From Viscum album (lineage: Eukaryota > Streptophyta > Magnoliopsida > Santalales > Viscaceae), in assembly GCA_963277665.1 (NCBI GenBank), contig OY728133.1, positions 390,551,962 to 390,615,961 on the forward strand: a stretch of 64,000 nt of DNA, in the 5' to 3' direction. The notes beneath the pieces are model-generated. The model worked only from the letters and a program-made list of their open reading frames with translations. It had not been told where the DNA came from and did no database searches. The position numbers were made by a program, and so were the translations under genes. Shown in pieces: positions 23,560-35,656 of this stretch. Numbering within the stretch: position 1 is the first letter of the stretch; each line of letters begins with the position of its first letter.

Positions 23560-24100
23560 AATCTTGTCGAGTACTCTGATACCAACTAGTTGTCCTGCTA
23601 TAGGTGCAGTATCTCTTGTATATACATAGAGAATAACTTCACTGGGAAGAACTCATCCCTGAAGAGGAACTCGAAGTCTGTCCATGATAGCATCACCTTC
23701 TCATGTGTTTGAGTCATCAGGATCCACCATCTCCCTACAGAGCCTTGAAGAAGGCTCGCGGTTGGGACAGGCATCTGGTCAGGAGGCATCCTCACTAAGT
23801 GGAAGACTCTCATCACCACCTCCAACCAATCCTTAGCTATCTGAGGATCCATCTCATCTTGGAACCTAGTAGTTCGCTATATCTGTAACTCATGCAATGC
23901 ATTGATCCTACGTGCATCTTTTTCTGATTATGTTGGTAGGAACTGCTGGTCTACGGGTGGTGGTATCGCTGGTACACCATCGGGAGGTTCTATCTATAGC
24001 AATGGTCTCTACGCCAATTCCTCATCACTCAGCAGACCATCCTCATGGTCAAAACCTGAAATCCTTCATGGATGCATTTATGGAAGAATCCTAAAAAAGA
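23560..24100 (-). pseudogene. gag of element D (decayed)
   Basis: An 84-codon open stretch (23598-23852, minus) reads MDPQIAKDWLEVVMRVF, then LLQGSVGRWWILM, SWTDFEFLFRDEFFP and a closing IQEILHL. These are the core landmarks of the retrotransposon gag (capsid-like) family: the D-x-x-x-A-x-x-W-L-E start, the RWW motif and the W-x-x-F...F...FF pattern. The continuation with the zinc knuckle (about 23000-23550) is too damaged to read. A fair part of the capsid-like domain is thus open, but upstream and downstream stops show it is dead. Confidence 0.85.
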
Positions 24101-24364
24101 GCAAGATGTACCATGGTCAATAGAGTATACCTGGTGAGTTGACTCAGACTTTATAAGGACATGAGAACACACTCAATTCCTATATGATGCAAGAACCACT
24201 AATTTCCCATGCAACTATAGTTTTCATGTACCGAGTTAGAAATCATAATTCAAGGTCCTAGTGTATGGATACATCAGTTTCTGAACCAATACAAGGTTCC
24301 CTAGCCTGAAAACCAAACATGAAACACTTAACATTGTTTCCCCAAAACAAGAGTAAACCGACCA

Positions 24365-24377
24365 CCCACTGATACCA
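24365..24377 (-). other. Primer-binding site of element D
   Basis: Minus-strand TGGTATCAGTGGG, three bases after the LTR end GGTTTGTGACA. It matches the initiator Met tRNA primer site TGGTATCAGAGC in its first nine bases. Confidence 0.9.
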
Positions 24378-25061
24378 CTCTGTCACAAACCTTCCCCCAC
24401 ATTCTGTGTCATGACTACCCTAATCTAGTCTCACATAGGCCAGGGGATAGCGACTAATGCTGAGTAGGCATATCCCACAACTGGGAGTCATTTTCTCTAG
24501 TACCTGTACACAAGCACCTGTCTCCAAGAAAATCTGAAACTGAAAACACTAATTAAACATGGATGCAAACCACTAAGAAACCCACTCAGATTAAGGTACA
24601 AAACTGAGAGAAAAATGGGATAAAATACCAACCCAATTGAAAAAGGAAAGTACAAGCTCTCGGATCTCATTTACAAAAAACTAATTGAAGGTTAGGTACA
24701 GTAAGTTGTCTAAATGTCACTAAAGCATACCATGTCTGTCAGGTCACCCTGAAGCACCCCTATCTCTGAACCACCATGGACTCTGTCAAATCTTCCAATT
24801 ATCTACACAATACATGACATGTGCAGGAAAATCCCGTGTATGGGTGAGAAAAACAATACTCAGTAGGGTCCCCAAACCACAAAGTAATAACACAAAGTAT
24901 ACAACAATGAAGAGAACTATAAAAATACACCAAGTAAACTACCAAAGAGGCACACAAAGTGAAGCCTCTAAGAGGTATAGTTAATAGAGTCACCTCAAAC
25001 CAAGTATAGGTCTATGGTATATAAATAATATTGTCATAATAATCCATAGTATCCTCAAGAA

Positions 25062-25206
25062 GTAACACACAGAGAATTGGTGACACACAAATTATAGGTA
25101 ACACACAGAGTTTCAGTAACACACGGAGTGTAGGTAACACACAGAGTGTCGGTAACACACGGAGTGTTGGTAACACAAGGAGTGTTGGTAACACACAGAG
25201 TTTCAT
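25062..25206 (-). repeat. 18-bp tandem array in the 5' LTR
   Basis: About eight units of the type GGTAACACACAGAGTGT, partner of the array at 17443-17585. On the minus strand it reads as a hexapeptide repeat of the type TLCVLP/TLRVLP inside an open frame at 25012-25272. Confidence 0.85.
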
Positions 25207-25713
25207 CAATGAATAGAAGACCCACAACCTGGTGGGATAGGGGAGTAATGACTCAGTCTTCATAAGATACAAAGTCTATATAAGACACATAGTCTAGGTA
25301 AGAAATGTAGTATTGGTAGGACACACAGTCTAGGTAATCACATAGCTTCTAGGTCGTAGCCAACTATAGGATTCCATCATTAGCATGCTCATTCCAGGAG
25401 CACATACTCCTCAATCCAATAGTAATTATTCCAAATTCCATGTAAACTCACTCAGAGTCTCTCAAAATGTGGACATCATTACGAGGATCCCAACACCACA
25501 AACGGATCATCAAACGGACATACGGTTTGAGAGTTAAGCCCATTTTAGTAAAAATGGGTCGGTTGAGTCTAGGTCTGGTCCTACCCAGTCTAGGTCGGCC
25601 CGAATCGGACCAGCCTATTGGGATGTGGGTCCTGCTTGTAGAAGCAGCCCATCCATTTTGGTTCAGCCTGTATGCGGTGCACTGGCTTGCTCCGCCAGAT
25701 GTGGCCTGAACTA

Positions 25714-25726
25714 CCCCCCCCCCCCC
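25714..25726 (+). repeat. Run of 13 C in the D 5' LTR
   Basis: Counterpart of the C run at 18147-18163 in the other LTR; the tract was therefore present when the element inserted and its length has since changed. Confidence 0.95.
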
Positions 25727-27106
25727 ACCGCACATCCTGCACGCATCTCAACCACGTGCTGCATGGTCAATATAGCTAGACCATGTGGAAAGTTAAGTCC
25801 ACATGACCACCAGATCTCGCAGCTCTTCTACGGGTTCCTCCTTCAACAAATGCGGCTCTGGAGAGCTATGCCCCTCTATTGTGGTCATCCACTGCCACCA
25901 CGGCTCGCCTGGCCATAACTCTCACACACAACCTATGTCCGAACCGACATGTTCTCCCCTATCTCTGTTGGCCTCCTGGCACTACCTCCACCCACGGCCT
26001 CCTACTACGGTTCTCCCCTCTGTCATTCGTCGAGCTGGCAGCTCTGCCTACCACAGGCCAATCTTTCATTGTGGTCTCGCCTAGACTGTGGGTCGCCGCT
26101 ACTGGTCATGGAGTCAGAGGCCATTCTACTAGGTCCACATGGATTTTTTCACCATAATTAATGATAAAGAATTTGGGGATGAAAATGGATCACAAGAACG
26201 CCCGGTGTGGATGGATCCAGACCATGTTCGTGTCATCCTTGATCACTCCACATTAGAGTTTAAGAATGAGGCTTAAAAAATAAAGACCAACACAAATCCA
26301 ACATGGATTCAATTCCCAACAACATCCCAAATCAAAAACCCATCCCACAAAATATTCATGATCTTTGAATCAGTCTGTTCATCAATTGATTCATGTTCTT
26401 TGTAGGAAATCAATAATGGGGAATAAATCACAAAGGAAATAGTGTCCTACCTTGAGGATTTGATCGATCGCTGATGAAGCGTGAGTCCTGCATTTTTCAT
26501 TCATAAATCCATCGATGCATATTTTGAATATAATCACTGATCCACCACTGTTCATTGTTCATCGATGAGAGGATTTTCCAACGCGTTTCCTTTCATTATT
26601 CCAGATCCTCTAAGGATTGGTAATTTGATCTCACATCCCTGCCAAGCTATTAAATGAAGAAATATGTTTTAGCATCACTTTTTCACTAAGTTGCAGTGTT
26701 GCCACACTATTTCATTTATGAATGGAAACAGATTCTTAGTTATGGAATCGTAGTGCCACTACGTCACTATTAAACATTAAAATAAAATTTTTCTATGTTT
26801 ATTTTATTTTCCTTTAAAATGTCTAAAAAAAATTTCTCTAGTCAACCTACGCTGGTCGAAGTTAAGTCCTGCCTAAGAAAAACACGCTGCTCTGAACACA
26901 ATGGTGTCCTCGGAAATAAAATCTGAGCACTCATTTAAAAGTTACTAAAACTGAGCACACATGTTATTTTTAATAAACTTAAAAATAGTTTGAACATTTA
27001 TTCTAAGAACCCCAGGCCACAGAATCACGTGTCTCCTCAGCGCCTGGTCTCGAAACATCCCATATGATTTTCAAAAAAAAATACTTGGAAAATCTGGGAC
27101 ATTACA

Positions 27107-30100
27107 TAAGAAATGATATGAACTCCCCAGTGGACTCATTACCTAATGAAATATGTATCTTTCTTCACTAATGGTTATGATTAATTTTTCAAAAATGGGT
27201 CATCGTTTTAATGGGATACCATTTAATAAAATATCTTATTAAATGGTTAAATATACATGATACTCATCTAATAAAATTTTCTATTATAGATAATATCAGT
27301 ATCATTATCATCCTTCTAAACATTGTAATTAATCCTTTTAAGTAGAAGCTTAATGTAAGTTACTCCTAGGACTAGTAACATAATAAATTTTCCTAAGAAA
27401 GATTTTTGTTTTATGAAAATTTATTAAAGAAAATTATATGTGATGGAATAGTTCCTTACAGGTGTTGAAATTATTTACCAAGTGAATCTAGATGATTATA
27501 AAATCATATAGTGATTAATTTAAGGTTTCAAAGGAATTAGATTAATAATGGCCAATGGAATTATAGTCTCACATGCTCAATATGATTGGGTATGTCAAAT
27601 TATATTCAATATGATTGGATATATTTATGAATCTATGAGACTAAAGGTTTTCTTTGAGATTTAATTGTTACAGAAATCAATTTTATTATTATAATAGGTA
27701 TATGATATCGACAATATGATTTAAAAGTGTTGAAAACTATCAAATATTTAGATATGAAAAGAATTTAAGCTTGATTGTTTTTATGTAATGCGGTAATTGA
27801 GATGCTACATTGATAACTTGGATACTTTAATCTTGGGTAAACTCATCATAACATGTGTATTTTATCTCATTTAGAACTTTAGAAAAGAATGTAAACAGTA
27901 TTTTTTTATATGAAATAAGATGGATGTTTTTAATACACATGGTGTATTATTTTTTTAATACTATAACATGATTAAATAGAAGAATAAAATGGAATTCCCT
28001 ATTTAGTGAATTTATACAATTATCATTTAATGAAATGTTCCAAAAAATTGAATGAATATAAGAAATATTTATATGATATTCACAAAGTGATGAGAATGGA
28101 TGAAATTGGAATCTAATATATGTATTCTCATACAGTATGGGAAGTACATTTGGGTAAAGGTTCAGACTAGAAGAAGAAAATTTGGTTGAAAATATATACA
28201 ATGTTTCATTATGAAGCCAATAAATCCCATTAAAACCTAGGGATGTTATGAAATTTTATAATTCTATATGATTGTATTATCCATTATATAACATTAGGAG
28301 TTTTTGAAACTCCATGGAATGTAGATGTGTGATACTTGGTAAAATTTTATTGCCTATTTTATTATTAAATGAGGGTGAAACCATTCCCAATTGTTCATTT
28401 AGGATACTCAAGAACTAGTTGCTAGCCCATGGGGAGCGGGAATTCCCTTTGGGCCTAGTGTAAGGTCAGGTACATGTCAGGTTATCCCTGTTCAATTCAT
28501 TATAAATATTGTCAAATCCTAGGTTCTAAATATTTCCTAGGTTCTTTAAGGTCTATCTTATTATTTTTTAATTTTGGTAGTATATTGATAGGAATGTTTG
28601 GACTTGAGAGGTGGGTACAAGGAGATTCTAGCAGAATCTTTCTCATCCTGAGCCCTGAGTTACAAGGAATTTTTTGTATTTTAATCTTCAATTTGAGTTT
28701 TCCTATTATTACCAACGTATCTAGATATGAGATGATTGTATTTTTTATCCCCATTGAGAAAATTATTTATTTTCTGGGACTTCTTAAGCTTTTAGGTGAA
28801 AATGTAGGAAGAAAAAAAGCCACACCATTATCTTTCAAAATCTAGAAAATCATAGAGATCCCATGTGGATGGGCTTGTAAACCGTTTTAGGGGCTATTTT
28901 AGGGTTGGAATATATTTTTCTAACCCATGTGGTTAAATCGTTCACAATTCTATTTTCCTCCAAATTCATTATCTCATCTATTTTTCTTCCAAAATTGAGT
29001 TCAATGTTGTGTACCATTGATGTGAGTTTAATAATGGGAGTATTATATTTATATTGTGTTATTGGATAATGTTTTTTTATCTTTTGATCCATGCTTTTTG
29101 CTCGTGTTTTAAAGAGTGTTAATATTTTTTTTTAGAAAATTGATTTGGGATGTTAAAAGAGATATTATGGGGTGATTCTTTATAAAACTAGTTTTTTGTT
29201 ATAATGAAGGAAATTTTGGTGCTTATTAAATATAGTAAAAGTTATTAGTCTTCCTCTTTCATTTTAATTTAGATGATTTGTTTTAAAATTTTAAAGTTTA
29301 ATTTTATAAAGGGTTTTGGTTTTTAAAATTGTTTTTTATGGTATATTTGTAGGATATTATGATTATTACATAGTGCTCTGAAATGTTTTGATTTAATTAT
29401 GAAATTTGAAAAAAAAATGAAAGGAAATTAGAATTGATGTAAATTATTTAAATGGAAATGGGTTTTTCATATAAATTATTCAAAATAAAATTAACATTCA
29501 TGAAGAATTTTTTTCTATGATGAAACTCATGGATATATTTTTAAATAAAAGATAAAATTATTTAGTTTTATTGGGTTTACTTTAAAGGAAGTAAAAGTTT
29601 TAGAGCATGTGTTTAATTTTTTGAAATGAGTTTTGGAACTCCTTTTAAAATATGGTGATTTTAAAGAAAGTCATTTTTAATGAGTTTTATAATTGAAATG
29701 AAGTGTTTAGAAAGTTTATTGGGTTGTTTCCAAAATTTGAGTGCCTTTTAAAACTGGGTTTGATGATCCTTATTAAATGGATTATAGTTTAATGAAAATG
29801 TAATTTTTTTAATGATGTTTCATTATATATTTTGATTGGTAAAAAAATTTAGTTTTTCCCTTGGTGTGTATTGAAACGATATGGTTTTGTTTGGTTTGTG
29901 GGATTTGAATGGGTTTAATTCATGTTTCTCATTTTTTGGTTGTTCCAATTTGAAAGGTATTGATATAATTTAGAAATATTGTCTTATATGATGATCTATA
30001 TGGTGAATCCTCTTGTTGTTTAGGTGTATCTATTCTAGTTATTAAATATACCAAAAATCTTAATAGAGTAGTGAATCTAGAACATTATTTTCTTCAAGAC

Positions 30101-30220
30101 TTCTTGAGTCACTATCCCATATTTCATAGTGATTAATGTCCTTTTGAGGTAATTATTTGGTTTGGTCATTTTTATAAATCTTGAAAGTTGAATTATCTAG
30201 TGTATTCTTAGGTGTAACCT
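27107..30220. other. Unassigned AT-rich DNA between elements D and B
   Basis: No gene is recognisable. The longest frame (28474-28845, plus, 123 codons) is rich in Ile, Leu and Phe as expected for AT-rich chance frames and has no domain I know. A block at 28310-28520 resembles 36650-36850 (CTAGTT...ATGGGGA..., then GTCAGGTTATCCC-GTTCA-TTCATTA versus GTCGGGTCATCCCAGTCTAGTTCATTA), so it is probably LTR-derived. TAGTCTCACATG near 27570 recalls some copia LTRs, but that is weak. Confidence 0.35.
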
Positions 30221-32370
30221 TATAAAATCCTATTAATAGCTTTCAGGTACTCTTATTTCTTGGTTTTTTAAATTTTTCTTTGGATCTCATTTTGGGTTAT
30301 TTATGGATTTTTTTGGAAGATTATTAAATTTTATGGTCTTATGCATGATTGGAACATTTTTAGGGAAAACCATGCAGGTTGGCCCAGGAAATAGTGTTCT
30401 TTGTTTTTGGGGATTGGAAAGGAGAACATGGTTAGTTCAAACTATATGGCCTCCCCCTCAGACCATGTAGCATGGCGTAGTAGGTAACCCATAGTTGGTA
30501 CACGGTTTGTCAATTTTTTTGAAAAAAACATTCAACCCTTTTCAGTATCCCATGTGATAGTGCACGATTGGCGCAAAGATTGTTAAACTATGAAGCCAAA
30601 CCATAAAAATCTATCCAAAGGCCCGGTAAGGGTGCATGGTTAGTATTAACTACGTGACATACCTGAGGAAACTATGTGATGGGAATTTAATTCTCTAAAA
30701 TTATTAATTAATGTACTGATACCCCCGTTTTAAATGATAACCTCTTCCCATTCAAACTCAACATGATCATTTGGCTTTTAGAGGCTCTCTAAAGATAATT
30801 TTTAACTCCTCAACCCCCATTTCTTCACAGATCAAAGTTCTAGTGGGTGCATTGGATCTCATCTGGTATGTTTAATCTCTTAGATTTGTAAGTATAATTT
30901 CTTCCTTTTCCTCCTTTTGGAGTTATATATCCACATGTTTTTGATTGATCTAGATCTTTCTTTATTCATTTTGGAACTAGGACACTCTGTTGATCGTTCT
31001 AGACTTTGAATACTCGTTGGTGGATCATGTTTTGGGGTGGTAATTTTTTCATGATTTGGGGTAGATGGTTCCATAATTATTTTCCCTACACTTGAAACAT
31101 TGATTTATTTCTTGATTAAAAATGAATTTTCAAATTTATTCCAGACCTCAAATTGAGTATATTTTATGTTTGATTTCAAAAATGCATGGAATTTTGAAAT
31201 AAAACCCATTTTCAATGGAATTGAAAATATTGGTTGGATTTTGAAAAAGGATATATTGAAATGAAATTTTTTTGATTAAATTATTTGATATTTGTTCTTA
31301 AGAAAAATAGATTTAAATAATATATGGTTTTTAAAAGCATGAACTTGATAAAAACCTTTGATCTTGTTTTAAAGTTGAAATGGAATGTTGAAACTTGAAA
31401 TTGGGAATTTGAACTATGATTTTTGAAATAAATTAAAAATAAAATCATTTACCATGATTTATTGTTTGATTTATTAAAAGAACATGTGATCCTGTGTAGT
31501 TAGTGGGTGACTAGGACAGGCACACTAGGACTCCAACCCACTAGTAATGTATTTATGATGACAACTCTATATAAACAAAATTCAACATGTTTTCCCAAAT
31601 GATTTATTGATTCATTCTATTTCAAAAGACTGATCCGTAGGTATGTGTTCACTCTTTGAGATATGATTGATTGATTTAGTGGTGTAAGGATCCTAGAACC
31701 AGGAAATAATGAAACTCAGGGCATATGACCATTATGATTTTTTTATTTGATTATTACATGCCAATTTTTATTAAACTAATTTATTCATGTCTTTTTATTT
31801 TATGAAATTTTCATTTAAGAATTTATTTGATATATTTTCTATCTACTTTAATTGAAATACTATTTGATAGAAAATATTAAAATTATATTTCATTCCTCAT
31901 TTTTATTTAAATTGAAGCATAAATGATTTAATTATTATGGAGTTACTTATGGAATATTTGGTGATATTCTACTGATATATTTTTCTCACACCCTACCATT
32001 TCCTTTGTCCGTTTTTACATTATGTTATGGTAGTTAAAGGAAAATGTAAAGATCCATTTTGAGTTGGTGGGTATTCTTTTAAACTGGGACCTTAGGTGAT
32101 GGCGATGATTAGTGAAGTTGTGGTCCACTTTCTATATGAAGATTCTGGATATCTCTTATCATAGTTATACTTGAGTCGCCATGGGTATTTGGGAGTAGAA
32201 TCATTAAAGAATAAATTGATCTGCTTATAGTATTTCTCTAAAATTGATCTGAGTATTTTTAACACCCAAAAATTGAATTATGTCTAATGGAATTGATATA
32301 ACTACATCTTTTTATTGATTTGATTATCTGAGTATCCTTGTAGATTTTTTCACATTGCATATTGATGTTG
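30221..32370 (+). repeat. 5' LTR of element B (ends approximate)
   Basis: Starts TATAAAATCCTATTA, matching TATAAGATCCCAACC of the element A LTR. The following AGGTACTCTT block and the repeated GTGCACGATTGG / GTGCATGGTTAG motifs also match A. A TACTGATAT...CTCACACCC block near 31970 matches the 3' portion of other LTRs here. The end is placed just before the candidate primer site; length is then about 2150 bp, near that of A. Confidence 0.55.
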
Positions 32371-32372
32371 TG

Positions 32373-32384
32373 TAGTATAATTCC
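32373..32384 (+). other. Candidate primer-binding site of element B
   Basis: TAGTATAATTCC preceded by TGTTGTG resembles TGGTATCAGAGA preceded by GTAGTG in element F. It is strongly mutated and rests on position more than sequence. Confidence 0.3.
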
Positions 32385-32702
32385 CCCAAGAGGATTTTTG
32401 AATAATAAATAGGAGAAAGTATTTGGGAAACCACAATAAGAAAATCCACTAGTTTACTAAAAACTTATTGAGATTTTGGTGCACCCGGTCCAAGCTCTAG
32501 GAAGGGTACTTGATCCAATTTCTGTTAAGACTCCAGTAGTTGAACCTTGAAGGGATGAAAATAGATATCATGCTCTTGAGATTATTTGGAATAAACCACA
32601 AAATTTACAAGGCTTGAATTATCCTAAAGTGTAATATGATTGGATCAAAAATATTGATATACTTTTTGAGTTCTTCTAAATATTATATTCAATAAATGTT
32701 AA

Positions 32703-33140
32703 ATATACTAACTTCATGCTTGAATGGCCTAGAAGGAGGTGGTGGGATTTGATCATTGCAGTGAAGAAACATGAAGGATTAGAGTGGAATGACTTCAGAG
32801 GTATTTTCATGGATAAGTTCTATCTAGAATAAATGGTTTTGGTGAATTATATGAAATTTCTCAACCTCAAACAAGGTTATAAAACTATGACTCGGTATGC
32901 AAACCACTTTTTTGAAGTTGTTTAGTTTTCACCCGAGGTGGTATCAAATGAGAATTTGAAGACATGAAGATTCAAGATAGATATTTTATTTGATATTTGA
33001 TCATAGTTTTTCATGTTAAATATTTCCTCTTATAAGGATTTTATTTATAAAACATTGATGGTTGATCTTTATCTGGATACTATATCTGGGGTGGAGGGAG
33101 TTCCTCTTGTTCCTAAAAATAGTTTTGTTAAGAAAATATA
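32703..33140 (+). pseudogene. gag of element B (decayed)
   Basis: Translation shows FMLEWPRRRWWDLI, GLEWNDFRGIFMDKFYLE, a stop, then FLNLKQGYKTMTRYANHFFEVV, a stop, and FSPEVVSNENLK. The RWW, W-x-D-F...F.DK(F/Y)-Y and the F-L-x-L-x-Q-G...Y..F motifs are the core of the retrotransposon gag family. A later IDILFDI and DLYLDTISG fit the rest of the capsid-like domain. At least five stops are present. It would have formed the element's particle shell. Confidence 0.85.
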
Positions 33141-33281
33141 AAGCATTATGAGTCTTTTGTAAGATCTCAACAACATGCATCATATAGACCCTCTAATACA
33201 TTTGTAAAAGGCCCACAAATTTTATTTCCATATGTAAATATTGGTCATTAAAATTAGTTTTGTAAAAATATACTAATGATT

Positions 33282-33323
33282 TGTATTTGATGTGGTATCT
33301 CAGGACACCTATATAAGTTATGT
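33282..33323 (+). pseudogene. CCHC zinc knuckle of element B gag
   Basis: Fourteen codons give the exact spacing C-x2-C-x4-H-x4-C with GISGH and LYKLC; one of the x positions is a TGA stop. Such knuckles bind the element's RNA for packaging. Its place between gag and protease is as expected. Confidence 0.75.
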
Positions 33324-33476
33324 CATGCCTTTTTCTACCCTGCACAATGGTATGGGCTCATTATCACTGAAAGGAAGTTTGTTTTATTTAGATTCATCAA
33401 TATCAAAGGGTTAAAAATGTAGGCATCCATAATATAGCTTCATTACTTAGTGAAAGAGTCTCCATAGGATGTTGAT

Positions 33477-33841
33477 GTGGGTCTAGCAATAGTGATAGGC
33501 GCCATCACTATGGATTTATCTTTAGTGACTACTCTATTTGATATTGGTGCATCACATTATTTTATATCAGCTTGCACTATGAATATGAAAAACCTTCTTA
33601 TTGAGCCTATGTCTTATGTAATTTATATTATTACGCCCCTAGGATCGAAGAGAGAGTAGGGTGTCTAATTCTCCTCTTGTGCCTTCTCTTTATCAGAGAT
33701 GGAGCTCATCTTGGGTTTGTTTGTTCTCAATATAAACCCTCAAGATTTCATTCTCATGATGGATTGGATGATTTCCTATAAATCCCAAATTGACTATTAT
33801 CTTTGGTGGGTCTCCTTTAATGACCTTGATCATTGTTCTAT
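33477..33841 (+). pseudogene. Protease region of element B (interrupted)
   Basis: An open stretch at 33477-33659 reads TLFDIGASHYFIS, the retroviral-type aspartic protease active site (D-[ST]-G-A-S-H, with Ile in place of Ser/Thr), near 33540, followed by EPMSYVIYIITPLGS. A second open stretch from 33699 has LFVLNINPQDFILMMDWMISYKSQIDY, the usual V-L-G-M-D-W-L closing region. It is cut at 33841 by a solo LTR; the target duplication TCTAT marks the junction. The protease identity is clear, and a stop between the two stretches shows it is dead. Confidence 0.85.
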
Positions 33842-34998
33842 TGTAAGTACCCAACCCCAGTTGCCCAGAGATGGTGCCTTATTTTATTACATTGGCATAT
33901 AAAAAAGGAATTTGAATCCAGAAGGACCAAGTATTTTAGTAGTTTTTGGAAACAAGATACATATATAAGTTTAACATTGCATCATGAAAGGAAAATACAA
34001 CGCTAATTAATTCCATTAGAAACATCCAAGACACCTAGATTATGTCTTCAAGTAACTCATAACTAACTTCTTCATATCCTAGAAAAATGAAACAAAAAAA
34101 AGTAGTGAGCTCAAATGATTAGTAAGAGCATGAAATAAAGCAAAATATAACATAAACATTAGGCATGGTGAATAATTTAAAACACATTCCTTTAAAAAAA
34201 TAATCTTCAACATAATATGGTAGGAATATTAGCTGAGTAAATAATGCCATAATAAAAAATAATCATGGGTATTATACTAGTTGAATAATCACATGAAATT
34301 TCAAATAATAGATTTATAATGAGGGAATATCATATGTAGGACATTTTGAAACATTTTTTCAAGTCCTCGACCAAGATTTCTAAAAATTATTTAGGCCTCG
34401 TCCAAATCCATTTATCACATTGGGAAAGATCTTAGCTAGTTCCACGTCTATTTGTCTCATGAGACCTACCAATGTATCGGGGGATATAGAGGGCATCACC
34501 CATCACATAATAAGTCCAATTCAATCCTCATATGAGCGGGGATAAACATAAACAACATATACATTCATATTGAAACTATCATATGAAATATAAATAACTT
34601 TCCTCAGTCATTAAACACAATACACTAATCATTCCAAGTAATATAGTGAATGGTTTTATAATATATCATCCAAAATAAAATTATTCATAAACAATTAATT
34701 GAAATATGGTATATTACATCATAAATGATTAAACCCAATAATACATAGGAATCAACAAGAGTGTTGAACTAGACGAAAATACTCTTATAAAATCATTTAG
34801 TAATTCATGAGATAAATACTCTTATTTTGAAAAGAACAGTTCTTTTGGAAAAATATTTGTATAAAACAAGAAGTTATGTAAGATAGTATTTTCGTAATAA
34901 AATGGGTTATTTTAAAAAGATAATGGTTTACAAAAATAGATTATAGAGTGACCTTGAAAATAGATAAGAATTTGAAAAATTCCCTTACACACCCAAAT

Positions 34999-35496
34999 GG
35001 CCCGAAGGCCTTCTTTTTTATTTTATTATAGATAATCCCCCTTTTAAGGGTTGAAGGGGAACCCGTACATGACCCGTAGTCCCAAGGCACAAGACCCGAC
35101 ATGACCCACAATACATGACCCGAAGGCCCAGAGTCATACCATGCCCATTACATGACCCATAGGCCCAGCCCACTAGAACTGCCCCTCCCCAGCGTCTTGC
35201 ATCATTGATCGCCTTAGATCACCACCTTGCATTGCTAATAAGCTAGCATTGCCCCGTACAAAGCTTTATGGTGCCTGGTCCCGATGACGACTACCATACC
35301 CTCTCATTCTTCCAATCTGGTTAGTTATGCATCTGGTGGCTGCTACTCCGGTTGCTCTTATCCTATTCTAGGGCTTGTTCTATGTGAACTAGGATACTTC
35401 ATGGTCTACGTGACCTGAAGGCCCTATGTCCCGAAGGCCTTTGATGACCCGAAGGCCCTGGAGACCCGTAGGCCCAAACCGGTGGCCCGAAGGCCC
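34999..35496 (-). repeat. Dispersed GGCCTTCGGG motif cluster
   Basis: Within 500 bp the minus (sense) strand carries GGCCTTCGGGCC at 34999-35010 and close variants at 35117, 35412, 35429, 35446, 35463 and 35484. Five keep the exact CTTCGG core. The spacing is irregular, so this is a dispersed short repeat rather than a strict tandem array. Confidence 0.8.
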
Positions 35497-35585
35497 AAAT
35501 CGGGTGAATAGTTCCAGCTGCTACAGTACCAAACAGTAACTGCTGCAGTGACTACTACAGTACTACTACAGTACCCCCCAAAAAT

Positions 35586-35656
35586 TCACCTCCACCCGGT
35601 TTTCAACCCAGGTCTCTTGGATGCCAAGCAGGAGCCCTTACCACTCGGGTACGAGC
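35586..35656 (-). other. tRNA-like segment (possible SINE head)
   Basis: On the minus strand TACCCGAGTGG resembles an internal A box and GGTTGAAAACC a B box (GGTTCGAATCC type), 32 bases apart, with CTTGG...CCAAG between them. No paired acceptor stem is visible, so it is not a tRNA gene. It may be the head of an old SINE or a chance likeness. Confidence 0.3.

Larger units (their letters stand above)
16905..27106 (-). mobile_element. Element D: nearly complete Ty3/gypsy chromovirus (Tekay/Del-like)
   Basis: This minus-strand element has two recognisable LTRs (24381-27106 as 5' LTR, 16905-19520 as 3' LTR), a primer-binding site at 24365-24377, gag, protease, RT, RNase H, integrase and chromodomain in order, and a polypurine tract at 19521-19532. 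The layout, the long LTRs and the chromodomain are those of Tekay/Del chromoviruses. All genes have stops and frameshifts, and the two LTRs differ visibly throughout, so the insertion is old. The last 150 bp or so of the 3' LTR (beyond 16905) are missing or replaced. The 5 bp at the intact right end are TAAGA; no partner can be checked on the left. Confidence 0.9.
24381..27106 (-). repeat. 5' LTR of element D (complete, 2726 bp)
   Basis: On the minus strand it runs from TGTAATGTCCCAG at 27106 to GGTTTGTGACA at 24381, with TG...CA ends, and is followed by the primer-binding site. The GC-rich middle (25450-26200) holds several chance open frames on both strands with no domain similarity. The 18-bp array and a C run are in the same places as in the 3' LTR. 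The transcript would start within this LTR and run leftward; I did not find a clear TATA box. Confidence 0.92.
30221..33841 (+). mobile_element. Element B: Ty3/gypsy remnant cut by a solo LTR
   Basis: Plus-strand element with 5' LTR (30221 to about 32370), a degenerate primer-binding site, gag, a zinc knuckle, protease and the protease-RT linker. At 33842 a minus-strand solo LTR interrupts it. After that LTR (from 36294) I could not read any RT, so the rest is deleted or beyond recognition. Its LTR is a relative of the one in element A. All coding parts contain stops. Confidence 0.75.

Noticed and set aside
28474..28845. A 123-codon open frame with hydrophobic segments, possibly a membrane protein
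   Set aside because: Its composition (Ile, Leu, Phe) is what AT-rich DNA gives by chance, there is an antisense frame of 80 codons across it, and no domain or neighbouring signal supports it.
35530..35580. CTACAGTACTACTACAGTA repeats as a CRISPR-like or regulatory array
   Set aside because: Unit length and spacing vary and the words are simple CTACAGT permutations; it is low-complexity LTR DNA.
35586..35656. A functional tRNA gene
   Set aside because: A- and B-box-like words are present but there is no acceptor stem pairing and no normal anticodon loop, so it is listed only as tRNA-like.
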